This document shows positions 46,790 to 58,394 of a stretch of 64,000 nucleotides of DNA, piece by piece. The notes beneath the pieces are model-generated. The model did no database searches. It was not told the origin of the DNA and was given only the letters and a program-made list of their open reading frames with translations. The translations under genes and the position numbers were made by a program. The DNA lies in assembly GCA_946902985.2 (NCBI GenBank), contig OX336388.2:1703109978-1703173977 (forward strand). The letters run 5' to 3'. This DNA comes from Meconema thalassinum (lineage: Eukaryota > Arthropoda > Insecta > Orthoptera > Tettigoniidae). Position 1 is the stretch's first letter; each line of letters starts with the position of its first letter.

Positions 46790-47145
46790 GATGTTGATTA
46801 TTTTAGGGGCTTTGCGACATCATGGACATGTAATCGTGTGTGTGTGTGTGTGTGTGTGTGTAGAATTTGTATGATAAGCTGTGCCACTGTGGTCTGTACT
46901 AGTGTGTGTGTATTAGTAATTGAGGTAAGATTTCGGTGGGAAGCGGTCGTGGCCTTAAGTTAGGTTCCATACCGGCATTTTCCTGGAGTAGAAGTGGGAA
47001 ACTACGAAAACCACTTTGCCTCACAAGAGCTGAGTGGACCCCGTTCTAACCCTCAGATCAGAATTAAATTCCTTGGCATAGCCGGGAATCGAACCTGGAC
47101 CTCCGGGGTCACAGCCAAGAATGCTAGCCGTTACACCACATGGTG
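46790..47145 (-). repeat. SINE type A with GT microsatellite
   Basis: Type A end at 46800-46830, an expanded GT run at 46835-46861 where relatives have TGGGTGTGTGT, then the body and head (GGGAATCGAACCTGG at 47083-47097 reversed). Confidence 0.75.
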
Positions 47146-48002
47146 GAGCTTTCTGTAATCTGTGAAAGCATATAGTCTAGTAAGAAATATTATGTGATGC
47201 AGGAAGTGTTTCAGGAATAAAGAGCTGATGAGCAAGCATTTACGGATATGCAATTGTTGCACTTGAAGTTCGATATCGGAGAGGTATTTGGACATTGCTA
47301 AATATATTCTTATCCCGATAATATGCAGGTGGGAAGAGGAACAATGATTTTGACTGAATAGCAATGTTAAAGATAATAATGGGGGTATTGTGTTAAAAGT
47401 AGGTGATTTGTTCTACACAAAACCTCTTGTTTTACCATAAAACCGAGAATGGCCTGAATAAATATTCCTCCTCTGATTCTCAGGGGCATGCTCAGATTTG
47501 TAAAATAATACTCGTATGTGAAGCATTGAAACCGTGAAGCGTGCGTGTAGGCCTATATCGTATCGTCCAAGCTGTCACAAAAAAAGCAAAACAAAAATAG
47601 AGGTATAGCGTTGAGAGAAAGCACAGTGTACATACGTCTCTGTTTGCTGTGAGGGCATCTTTTGTGACGTGTACCGCTTTTCACATTTGTGTCATGTACT
47701 ATGCAAGCCTGGAAGAACAAGCTAAAACTGATTCATCATAACCAAAATGGCGTTGCCTTGTCTGGCTATTTCTTTCGTTATGTTGAGTACCACCGTCAAC
47801 CTCTGCTATATGTCCGTAAATGACAATATCTGGCTGGATTCTATTCCAGGATGTCCTTACTTTACATCTACATATAAGTTTACCGACAAAGTATTGTGCT
47901 TGCGGTTAATAATAGTTAAGACTAGCTTAAGAGAGGCTAACCTCCAAGGCCTTGAGTAAATAGGCTAATATTCTTGTTATTGGGCCTAATAATAATAATA
48001 AT
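47146..48002. other. Unassigned region, one small open frame
   Basis: No recognised repeat. A 70-codon frame at 47747-47959 begins in a good initiation context (ACCAAAATGG) with a hydrophobic N-terminus. It has no known family and no supporting splice structure that I can confirm. Confidence 0.3.
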
Positions 48003-48383
48003 AATAGCTTGCTACGGTGGGTGAGTGGATAGCGTGTAGGTCTACTAACCCCAAGATTGCAGGTTCGCCCCTGGCCGTGGTAAGTGATTTTTGAAAGGCG
48101 GCAAAAATACGATACGCATGTCATACGATGTTGGCTTGTCAAAGAACCCATTTGAATTCAGTACGCCGAGTTCATAATGGCAAAATTAATCTCGGGAGTT
48201 TCCGCCAACACAAAGTTCCTCATTTCTCTACTAGAAAGCGCTATAGTGTACAAGGAGCTTAGATACCTATTATCTAACTTCATTGACTTTCATAGTGATT
48301 CAAGGAACAACGAAATTTGACATGCAAGCTACCCTCTGTGTTTCAAATTACAAAGCTTGCACCCGGCACCCGAGGCCATACGA

Positions 48384-48386
<3 letters not shown>
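48003..48386 (+). repeat. SINE type D, plus copy
   Basis: tRNA-like head GGTGGGTGAGTGGATAGCG (A box) with GCAGGTTCGCCCCTGG (B box), a body of about 300 bp and a TTA microsatellite tail (48384-48446). It pairs with the inverted copy at 49240-49624. Confidence 0.75.

Positions 48387-48446
<60 letters not shown>
48384..48446. repeat. TTA microsatellite (SINE tail)
   Basis: About 60 bp of TTA repeats at the 3' end of the plus SINE. Confidence 0.9.
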
Positions 48447-48448
<2 letters not shown>

Positions 48449-48762
48449 GGCCTCAGCCGCCATTGTAGATCAGAATTTGGGGCAGATCACTTCGCTGTTT
48501 CGCCTCTTGAAACAACAATCATAACCAGATGAGGGTTAGTCAGATGTGCCAGCACATGATCCAACATTGCTATACACACCCTTCGGCGAACCATTCTTAA
48601 AGACTCTTCCCTAAACCATTCCTGGACCGATAACCTAGGTGTTAGGCCCTGTTGTAAATTATGAATGTGTTGACTAAGAAATACTAACTTCATATTTTGT
48701 AGATTTAACTTGGGGGCAGATGACCTCGCTGTTCTTCCCCTTGAAACTACAATAACTAACTA

Positions 48763-48999
48763 CAGGGTCTATTTTTAGGTCGCTCCGAGCATCAGGGGAA
48801 CATGCACGGAAAGCGATAGCCCGGTCGGGTGACTCATTTGCCGAGAGATATATTCCCGTCATGACGGCTAAGATGATCTACTAGTAATACAGTACGGTAG
48901 CGATAACCATTGCATTATACAGCTAGGGACGGAGTGTCATTGCGCCAGCCGTGCCGTGCTCTGAGTGGTGCTGCGGAGCGACCTAAAAAAAAGACCCTG
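48763..48999. mobile_element. 237-bp MITE of Tc1/mariner type
   Basis: Near-perfect TIRs of about 24 bp beginning CAGGGTCTATTTTTAGGTCG (left) and CAGGGTCTTTTTTTTAGGTC (right, inwards), flanked by TA at 48761-48762 and 49000-49001. The centre is non-coding. Confidence 0.85.
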
Positions 49000-49239
49000 T
49001 ATGATTTAACTTGATCAGTGTGGTATTCATTTATTTGTTTGAGTGTGTTATGTCCTTTAATTTGAGAAAAGATGTATTATAATGTGAGTGAAATAGAGTC
49101 AGATCCTTTAGTGATGTGAAAGATTAGTTCAAATAATATGTTATAAATGAACAAGGGCTCGTCATAATCGAACTACAAAAGAGAATATTGCGAATACCGG
49201 TACCGGCAGGTTTATTTAGAAAATTGGAGAAGCTAATAA

Positions 49240-49624
49240 TAATAATAATAATATCGTATGGCCTCGGGTGCCTGGTGCAAGCTTTGCTATTTGACACCCA
49301 GAGGGTAGCTTGCATGTCGAATTTCGTAGTTCCTTGACTATGAAAGTCAAGGAGGTTAGATGTTAGATATCTAATCTCCTTGAACACAATAGCGCTTTCT
49401 AGTAGAGAAATGACGAACTTTGTGCTGGCGGAAACTCCCGAGATTAATGTTGCCATTATGAACTCGGCCTACTGAATTCAAATGGGTTCTTTGACATGCC
49501 AACATCGTATGACATGCGTATCGTATTTTTGCCGCCTTTCAAAAATCACTTACCACGGTCAGGGGCGAACCTGCAATCTTGGGGTTAGTAGACCGACACG
49601 CTATCCACTCACCCACCGTGGCAA
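49240..49624 (-). repeat. SINE type D, minus copy
   Basis: Inverted copy of 48003-48386, with head at the right (CCACCGTGGCAAGC) and an AAT tail at 49233-49251. The two copies can pair over about 380 bp. Confidence 0.75.
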
Positions 49625-49682
49625 GCATGGAGAAGCTAAGAAAAGGTAGGATGCCTATCAGGCTGTCCATTACTTAAAAAAA

Positions 49683-49708
49683 ATATATATATATATATAT
49701 ATATATAA
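49683..49708. repeat. AT microsatellite
   Basis: About 26 bp of AT repeats just before the BEL gag remnant. Confidence 0.9.
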
Positions 49709-49779
49709 ACAGTTATGGTTGCAGAAGCTCCTATTGATCTCGTTTTACTAAGATCGTATTTAAATAGTATAAAACTTTA

Positions 49780-50283
49780 ATGGATGAACTGCTGGTAGCA
49801 AATACAAATATAATAGATGCTTTGTTAGATAATAACGAGGAACATGAAATTGTAGGCTACTCGCTGACGAATTTGAAGTTGTGAAAATAAAATAATATAA
49901 AATACAATTGTTGTCACAAATTGGAGTAAGTGAGGTTAGTAAAAATGAAAATACCTGCCATCGGAAGTCAAGAAGGAAGACGAAGATCATTTAAAGTTCC
50001 CAAAATAGATTTTTTTTAATATTCAATAGTGAGCTGAAAGAATGGTTAAGTTTTTTGGTCACAGTTCCAGAAGATTCACAACGACGATAGCTTACATGCA
50101 AGTGATAAGTTCCAGTATTTAGTTCAATCAATGGAACTAGGGACAGAACCACCGAGAATCAAACCCCGAAAAATACCCGAAGGTTGTACAAACTTTGAAA
50201 GAACGGTTTGGTAGTGACGATTTAATAGGCTACTTCAAGTATACATCCGAAAATTGTATTGTGTTGAGAGACATTTTTCATTG
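49780..50283 (+). pseudogene. BEL/Pao gag, first half, decayed
   Basis: Plus-strand coding in shifting frames: MDELLVANTNI, then FNSELKEWLSF, then FQKIHNDDSLHASDKFQYL and LKERFGSDDL. These are strong marks of BEL/Pao Gag (the WLSFW ... FQKIHDDDSL ... DKFQYL block). Several frameshifts and stops make it non-functional. The sequence is broken at about 50284 by the foldback element and resumes after 59405. No LTR was identified to its left. Confidence 0.8.
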
Positions 50284-50661
50284 TTGTCTTAGTAAACACG
50301 ATTGTACCCACATCGTAATAAGTGTTATTCCCTAAATAGAAAATAAAAAAAAACATCAGATTAATTAATACACTTGGATGACTGGTTTCAACCGTCAAGT
50401 GATAATCATCGGTTCCTTTACACTCAGGCTATGGTACTAATCTATGGCTACCAATGTGTGGGTTAAGTTTAATACAATGTATTCATTATTTTTATTACCG
50501 AAGTAATGCAAACTTGCGTAACTTGTCAAGTTTGTTAGTATTATGTGATTTTTTGTTTGTTTTGATAATGTTTAATTAACAAGTGTGATAATCTTTAATG
50601 GTTAGTAAATGGACAAGTTGGTGTTCTAACTTAGAAAGGGATTAAAGTACTTAGCTGGTTA

Positions 50662-51512
50662 TTTGGGCGATGAGTTGTTGATACTCGTTCATCTTCTGTC
50701 ACTGTCCGATATGAACTGACAGGGAAGTTTTCTTGTGGGACTGGCCCCTCGTTATCTCTCCTCTTCCATAGTCTGACCTCACATTCCTCAGAGTCTCTGT
50801 TCGTCTCGTTTTTGAGATATTTCTGTGCTAGCCATGTCTACATAGTCCTGACAAATGTATATTGAAGTATTCTGGACATCCTCAATTATTTAGGACCAAT
50901 CTCGATTCCCCCACGCATAAACTAAACAGTAAGCACAAACGGATATTGGGAATGGTTTGAACTCTTGAATACTGCCGTGATATTGGCCTTAGTTAATTTA
51001 AGATATGGTACAAAGTACATCCTATCCAATAACATGTTTTCCTTAATATCGCTCCTTTATCTAGCCCACCTAAACCTCGTCCTGTTTGCTAAGAATGTGA
51101 GTTGTTTTTTTATTGTTGTTTTTTAATTTGTCATTATTTTGGAAACGGTGAATTTTGTGAAAAAGTTTGTTTGACGTTAATGAAAGGTGCTGTAATGTTT
51201 TTTCTCGTTGCTTACTGGGGATATTTTCTAGTAGCGTGAAGAGAGGTGAATTCTCCATGAATGTGTGTTCGTTTAGGTGGTTATGGTTATGTGTTTTGGC
51301 TAAGTCTGTCTTGATTGTTTCCTTTTTTTAAATATATGTTAAGAGTTCTCCCTTTGATGTATGATGTACAATATGATTTTCACCAACCTAGAAATAGACT
51401 TAAAAAATAATGCAACGTGAATCGAAAGGAAACAATCGAGATACACAGCCAAAATAAATAACTCTAACAACCTAAACGGAGCTGAACGAATTGAACATCA
51501 CATCGCCCAAAC
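50662..51512. mobile_element. TIR element in the left foldback arm
   Basis: About 850 bp bounded by TTTGGGCGATG (50662-50672) and its exact complement CATCGCCCAAA (51501-51511), absent from the matching right arm. TA is adjacent on both sides (50660-50661; 51513-51514). The inside is non-coding and has a further inverted pair near 51270-51325 and 51440-51490. Confidence 0.65.
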
Positions 51513-52059
51513 TAGCCCGGTCAAGTTAGACATGCAAGGTTACAAAAATTCGCATAGAGCTAAAAATGTGTACTAATGGTCGAAATACAATTATAAATGA
51601 AATGTTAAAAGTCCCCATCGAGCCGACAACGGCAAAAAAATATATTCACGGTAAAAGTTCGCAAATATGTATTTTTTTTACGTTTTTCAGCCAGCGATAA
51701 GTTTTATCATAAAAATAGATCAGACTAAAGTTGTAGATCATGCCATTATAAACATTGTCTCAACACTTTTTCCCCTAAGAGTCACCGTTTTTGAGATATA
51801 ACGATTCAAAAAGTTGAAAAAGTTGTATTCTTTATAATATGCACACGTTTCCACGCCACCTGTGAGGTAGTGTACTTGGCGCATTTTTTTTAACGTTGTT
51901 TCCTCGGTAGGCCTATTCCACTATCTATTGTGATCCTGTTTAATTCAATAATATCTAATAAGAAAAATGGTACTATTGGAAATGATGAAGGTGGTGTGAA
52001 TTTTAAGAAATTTGGGGAAATTATTCGGAATCATCTAATATTTCTGCTTCCTCGTGTTC

Positions 52060-52640
52060 TTGTTCTTCTTTACTTCTTGTTCCTCTTCTTCTTGCTCCTC
52101 TTCTTCTTCTTCTTCCTCCCCCTCCTCCTGCTGGGTGCAGGTAAATTGTCCTAACAGCGATGAATCACATGTCTCCTCGCTGATATCGTATGAACACTCT
52201 TCTGATGGCAAATCAACATTGGAGCATGACTGGCCTTGACAACTGGCACATGCTAATGAACAAAATAATCAAACTTCTTTGCAGCCGCATTTAGCATTAC
52301 ATCCCTTTTTACAATTGCAAAAACTTTGTTGAGGAGTTTTCCGGTGTAGGTGGGAGTAAAGTCTGGATTGGTTCCAATGTATTGTCGATTAACTTCCAAC
52401 CCCACTCTTCTGGGTCTAGTTGATTACCAAGCCACACTTGAACTAGATAATATACCCGAAATAGATGTTGATGAGCAGAAGCAGAGGTTGGAGGAAGACA
52501 AGGTAATTGCACTTGTTTCTTGTTCCAACTGATGTTGAGCTTTCCGAGCTTTTAAAAAATAAATAATTTCTTCGGTTGGAGTTCGAGCAGTAAATAATAT
52601 CAGTAAGTCAACGTCTTCACCAACATCAATAGTTGTATTT
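52060..52640 (-). pseudogene. Remnant of a mobile-element gene with PIN-like and CXC-like segments
   Basis: The minus strand, in three frames, encodes parts in the order known for a multi-copy arthropod protein family: ALIIERAIEQFNLT and GEDVDLLILF (a possible PIN-like nuclease segment) at about 52490-52640, LGNQLDPEEWGWKL and LLPPTP at about 52330-52450, then a cysteine block CNCKKGCNAKCGC ... C-x3-C-x2-C-x4-C at about 52235-52325, and a Glu-rich tail (52060-52135). There are frameshifts and a stop inside the cysteine block. Family membership is from memory and not verified. Its biochemical role is unknown. Confidence 0.55.
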
Positions 52641-52669
52641 GTCAAGTTGAACTGTTCTATTGCTCTTTC

Positions 52670-52985
52670 AATTATCAGTGCATCAGCAATTGTAAAAAGG
52701 GATGTAATGTTAAATGCGGCTGCAAAAAAGTTGGATTATTTTGTTCATTAGCATGTACCAGCTGTCAAGGCCAGTCATGCTCCAATGTTGATTGCCATTA
52801 GAAGAGTGTTCATACGATATCAGCGAGGACATCTGATTCATCGCTGTTAGGACAATTTACCTGCATCCAGCAGGAAGAAGAAGAAGAAGAAGAGCAAGAA
52901 GAGGAGGAACAAGAAGAAGAACAAGAAGAAAAGGAACAAGAAGAAAAAGAACAACAAGAACATGAGGAAGCAGAAATATTAGATG
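52670..52985 (+). pseudogene. Inverted copy of the CXC-like end
   Basis: The plus strand at about 52677-52796 encodes the same cysteine block without a stop (CKKGCNVKCGCKKVG then FCSLAC and CQGQSCSN). A Glu/Gln-rich tail (52870-52965) follows in the mirrored arm. It lacks the upstream part of the gene, so it is only an end duplicated by the foldback. Confidence 0.6.
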
Positions 52986-53037
52986 ATTCCGAATAATTTC
53001 CTCCAATTTCTTAAAATTCACACCGCTTTTATCATTT

Positions 53038-53044
53038 CCAATAG
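53038..53044 (-). other. Target site duplication of the RTE LINE, left copy
   Basis: CCAATAG, matched by 56492-56498. In the opposite arm of the foldback the uninterrupted sequence is present at about 51968-51980 (GGTACTATTGGAA), confirming the empty site. Confidence 0.85.
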
Positions 53045-56000
53045 TCATCATCATCAATCATCATCAATGTCCCACTCCAGTCGCCCGGGTGTGGTTAACA
53101 AGCCTCTTCCACTCGTTTCTGTCCTTCCACTTTTCCTGCTCCATTACTTCCTCCACATCCAATCCAGCTTCTCCGATGTCCTTCCGAATCTGATCCAACC
53201 ATCTTCTTCTTGGTCTTCCAACTGATCGCTTACCCTTAACTTCTCTTTCCAACTCCCTTCTTGCCGCTCGTTCCTTTCCCATTCTCTTCACATGTCCGAA
53301 CCATCTCAGTCTTGCTTTCCGTATCTTCTGTACTAACGGTTCCACATTTAGCTCTTCTCTGATTTTAACATTTTGAATTCTATCTCTTCTTGTCTTTTTT
53401 ACAGATGTTCTTAAAAATTTCATTTCTGCTGCTTGGATCTTACTATCTTGTCTCTTGTTAGTTACCAGCGTTTCCAGTCCGTATGTTACAATTGGTATGA
53501 AGTACTGTTTATATAGTGTTAATTTCGTTCTCCTGGGCACTTTGTCATCCCATAAAAGCTCTCTGACTTGATGATAGAATGTTGTGCTTTTACTTAGTCT
53601 GTTGTTAATTTCAGGGTTGATTTCATTACCTCCGTTAACAATGCTACCCAGATATGGGAACTGTTCCACATTCTCTAACCATTCTCCATCTGTGTTCACT
53701 TGGCTTCTCTTTTCCTCTTTTCCACAGTGCAGGACTACAGTTTTCTTTTTACTAATTACCATTCCAAACTCCTTCAGCTTTTCATTCCAAATGTCCAATC
53801 TCCTTTGTACTTCCTTTTCTCCCTCTCCCCAAATCACCACATCATCTGCAAATACCAAGGCCTTCACTTCATCACTACTGATACTCCGTTTTACACGTTT
53901 TATGATTTCATCCATCAATATAACAAATAATAATGGTGACAGTGCACTTCCTTGCTTGAGGCCTTTTTTTGTATAGAATGTTTCAGAATCACCACTACCC
54001 ACTTGTACACTGCTCTTACTCTCATAATACAACATTTTTATCTTGTTAATTAGTGATTTTGGTACATTCCTTTTCAGTAGGCATTCCCATACATATTTTC
54101 TTTTAACTGTATCATAGGCTTTTCCCACATCCAAAAATATAAAGATGATTTCCTTGTTCATTTCTAGATGCTTTTCCATTATCATTCGCACTGCAAATAT
54201 CAAGTCTATTGTTGATCTATTCGGTCTAAAGCCATACTGTTCTTCCTCTAACTGAGGTTCTATCATATCCCTCAGTCTCTTGCCTATGACTTTCTCCATT
54301 ATTTTTAGCCCATGTGATAACAATGTTATACCTCTATAATTTTCACATTTCTTCCTATTTCCTTTCTTGAACAGTGGTACAATGCTTCCTTGTTGCCAAT
54401 CTTCAGGTATCCTTTCATCCTTCCATATGGCATTGAGGGTTCTGTATAGCCACTGTAGTCCAATGCTTCCTGCTGCCTTAATCATATCAGCATTGAATTC
54501 GTCTTTTCCACTTGCTTTACCTTTGCTCATTGGTTTCACTGTCCTTTCAAGTTCCAACCATGTTATTGAGTTCTCTTCTTTTTCTCCATCTATTTCCATT
54601 TTCTTATCTCGTTCTTCCTCTGGGAAGTCATCCCCATTATAAAGCTTTTCAAAATACTTAGACATCACCTTCTGAAGACCTTTTTCATCATGTACTATGG
54701 AACCATCTTCTCTCTCTAATGCCTTGATTTTTTCTTGGTCTGCTCTTTTCGATTTTATTACTCTATACAGTAGTTTCTGATTTCCTCTACTATCTTGCTC
54801 AATTTTGTTGGTGAACTCTCCCCAGCATTTCTCTTTTTCTTTCCTGATACTCCTTTTTACTTGTAGTTTTAATCTTTTGTATTCCACATGTAACCTTTCT
54901 ATCTTATCCTCATCTTTCTGATACGTTTTTTGCTTTTCCTTATCCATTTCTTTCTTCACCTTGTTCCTTTCTTTTATTTATTGCTTTATTTTGTCTGTCC
55001 ACCACCGGGTCTCCTTTTCCTTAACCTTTGCTTTTGTTTTCCCACATACCTCAACTGCTGCTTCAACAAATGTCTGTCTGAAATTGTTCCACTCTTCTTC
55101 TCCACTTTGTGTTTCTGTATTAGGCAGCTTCATTTTTATCCTATCTTGGAATGCTATCCTTTTGTCCTCCTCCTCCAATTCCCAAATCCTGATCTTTGGT
55201 TTTTTCTTAAGTACAATTTTAGGGATTTTTACTCGTTTTAAATCCACTATTAATAACCTGTGATCATCTCCCATACTTTCACTGGGGATTATCTTCGCAT
55301 CCATGACGTATCTTCCCCATTCTCGGTCTGTTATCACAAAATCGATGAGAGTACCATACTGTCCATCCCAACTATACCGACTGATCTTATGGCTATTCCT
55401 CTTCTTGAACCACGTGTTCTTTATTATCAGGTTATTTCTGACACAAAAATCCAACAGTTTCTCTCCATCTTCATTTCGATCGCCATACCCATGTGGACCC
55501 AAAACATTCTCATATCCCATTCTATCAGTTCCCACATGAGCATTTAGATCTCCCATTATCATGATCCCATCTCCAACAATATGTGATTCCAGTTCACTGA
55601 GGAAATCTTCTTTTTCTTCCAAGCTACATCCTGTCTGTGGAGCATACACCTGTATTATCTTCAGTAGTTCCTTATTTACGTGTATTTGCATTATTATAAT
55701 TCTTTCATTTACATACTCAACTTCAGCTATTGGTCCAACATTTTGATTCACTATAAAGCCCACTCCATTTCTTTTCTCTTTACGGTTACCCATCCAGTAC
55801 AAGGTGTACCCCTTACTTAGTTTCTTCATTCCTTTTCCCTTCCGTTTCACTTCACTTAATCCCAGGATGTCGAGTTTTCGTGTCTCCATTAGGTCAATCA
55901 ATTCATTTTCCTTGTCATTCAGTGTTAAAATATTTATTGTTCCAAATTGGGTTTTGTTCTCTGATCTAACACTTGCACAAACATCAGCATTACCATCATA

Positions 56001-56491
56001 CGCTGCAACTGTAGTCAGAGTCATGTCAATTCCGTTTTTCTTCGATCCGAGGCTTGTATTATAATTGAAAGCAACTACAAATTTACTCATCTGCTGGCTT
56101 GCTAAGCCTAACGCATCTGAGGATTTTCTTTTGGGGTTTACTCCCTTAGCCTTTGAAGATCCCTCTTCTCCACAAGGCAGTGGTTTCCTCTTCTAATTTC
56201 CCCCAGAGAGGATGGGTTGCCTCATCCACCATCTTCGCCATTCTGAAGGTCTCCTTCTCTGCCTAAGATGCTGTTAAGGTCTTCACCCGTACCCTGGGCA
56301 TGGGTTTCACGTTATACCCCGTGAGACTGGGTCCCTGTCTGAACTTAGCTCTCCTTCACACCGGCCTACTGATGTGGAGGATACCCACCCCCGCAGCGTG
56401 GATGCGCCAAACAAGAATTACTCAAGTGGAGGATAGGGAAGGTGACCCTATCTCCCTTGAGCCGGGTTAATGGTTGCGTATGATGCCACAA
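53045..56491 (-). mobile_element. RTE-clade LINE, essentially full length
   Basis: 3447 bp between 7-bp duplications. It ends in a short ATG/ATC-type repeat (TCATCATCATCAATCATC on the plus strand), typical of RTE elements instead of poly-A. About 400 bp of GC-richer 5' untranslated sequence precedes the frame. Size, a single protein with apurinic endonuclease and RT, and the tail agree with the RTE clade. Confidence 0.9.
53064..56090 (-). pseudogene. RTE endonuclease-reverse transcriptase, one nonsense codon
   Basis: One frame from 56090 to 53064, broken only by TAA at 54978-54980. The first 370 residues are an apurinic-type endonuclease: N53, E80, Y149, GDLNAHVG at 180-187, D250 and DDH at 275-277. 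After the stop the second part (631 residues from 54959) has YRGITLL at 208-214, FLDVGKAYD at 275-283 (Asp277), KQGSALSPLLF at 335-345 and FADD at 370-373, then a thumb and a RLRWFGHVKRM/GRPRRRW tail. All catalytic residues are visible, so the copy is young. The enzyme would nick target DNA and reverse transcribe its own RNA. It would need read-through to act. Confidence 0.92.
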
Positions 56492-56498
56492 CCAATAG
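56492..56498 (-). other. Target site duplication of the RTE LINE, right copy
   Basis: CCAATAG; the foldback arm resumes immediately with TACCATTTTTTATTA. Confidence 0.85.
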
Positions 56499-56512
56499 TA
56501 CCATTTTTTATT

Positions 56513-57107
56513 ACTAGCGGACCCGTGCGATAAATCCCATAAACCACACTTTCCCCAATAGCTTTATAATGAGAGACTTAGGGAGAAAGGTTGTTATGAT
56601 ATTATTTCAACCAAATGATTATAGAACACTATTTACATTTCAGTTAGAATTCCAAGTTCTACGTTCCCTAACTTAAGAAGGCAATCACTGAAAATTGGAT
56701 CATAATAACACTCACCGGTTATTCGATATTTATGAAATTATACGATTTGAGTATTCATTTCTTTGATTTACTGTTTCTAAAATCCATGAACAATTATAAA
56801 GGAAATACCTCATATTTTAAAAAAGACATGAAACAGGCGTAACAGCGGTAAAAATGTGAAGTGGACAACAATTTTGGAGCGTATTTTCCTACAGCAACAG
56901 TATCTGCAAATCGCACACTCCGTAAATTTTTTTGAAAGTCACTTTTTAAAGAAAGTATAGATATTTATGAAATTAGAGTGCAATTCGTCACTGCTAATGT
57001 CTATTCTCTTTCATTAGAATGCTCATTTTTCACGATCGGTCTCTTGTAAGCGCCGGAGGAGGGATCTACTGTATACTACTGAAATAATAGAGTATATAAT
57101 TAATTAA
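56513..57107. repeat. Unknown dispersed repeat in right foldback arm
   Basis: Begins ACTAGCGGACCCGTGCGATA, a start seen in many arthropod repeats (from memory). It is absent from the left arm, so it is an insertion. Non-coding. Confidence 0.45.
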
Positions 57108-57843
57108 TGTTCGGATGTTAAGGAAAAGTCATATTTTTTTCCCGAGCTCATTTTGACTGAAAAATAAATTTGAATGACGGGTCCCTGACCACGTTTAAAA
57201 CAATTTGATGTTTCCTATAAATGCATATTTCGGCCATTTTTATTGTTTTGGTCATATTTGGTCATATTTGAGTGATATAAGGTCATATTTGGTTATAATT
57301 TCAGCATTTTTGGTTAAATTGAGGCGTCGTTAACAAGGTGCGTGTTACCTGCGTCGAATTCTAACACAGGATTTCCGAATAATGTAGTAGATGTATTTTT
57401 CTTTCTTTTACCGGAACAGGCAGATAGCAGGCTTAGAAGACCTGATTCCAAGAAGGCGCAATAAACTTCCTGTTAGGCAGTGTCTTCTAACTTACGCCGA
57501 CATGAATCATAAAGCATACTAATACTTCGTTTTTTTTTTCTTTTAGAGAAACCGAGCATGAACTGCATCTCAAGGCTATGATACTGAATGAATGTTGAAC
57601 ATTTTAATGTACTGTAGCTCTCTGTCAGTTTGTATGATTAAATGTGTCTGGTGTATTATCGCTGATCACGTTTTGGCACTTAAGACGTTTACTGTATGTT
57701 AGAGATACTGTAACTATCCCAAAAATTCATGTCATATTTCGTAGTTTTTAGGTCACATTTTATTTTTAGGTCATATTTAGCTAGTTTTTAGGGCATATTT
57801 GCTTGCATATTTTGTACTTCTTTAGGTCTTAAACTTCCGAACA
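57108..57843. mobile_element. TIR element with GGTCATATTT repeats
   Basis: 736 bp with ends TGTTCGGATGTTAAGG and, read inwards from the right, TGTTCGGAAGTTTAAG. Both subterminal regions contain repeats of GGTCATATTT (for example 57249-57300 and 57758-57800). Non-coding. Target duplication not clear. Confidence 0.55.
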
Positions 57844-58394
57844 CTAATGATTAAATATTATTGAATTAAATAGGATCACAATAGATAGTGGAATAGTCCT
57901 ACCGGGGAAACCACGTTAAAAACCCGCCAAGTACACAACCACACAGGTGGCGTGGAAACGTGAGCATATTATGAAGAATACAACTTTTTCAACTGTTTGA
58001 ATCGTTATATCTCAAAAACGGTGACTCTTAGGAGAAAAGTGTTGAGACAACTTGTATAGATAATTGCATGATCTACAAGTTTAATCTGATCTATTTTTAT
58101 GATAAAACTTACCGTTTGGCTGAAAAACGCAAAAAAACATATTTGCGAACTTTTACCTTGAATATATTTTTTTGCCGTTGTCGGACCGATGGGGACTTTT
58201 CACATTTCATTTATGATGGTGTTTAGACCATTAGTACACATTTTCAGCTCTATGCGAATTTTTGTAACCTTCGCCATATTTTTTGGGCTAACTTGACCTG
58301 GCTGAACAACCAGCTAAGTACTTTAATCCATATTCAAGTTAGAACACCAACCTGACCATTTGCTAACCATTACAGATTATCACAATTATTATTA

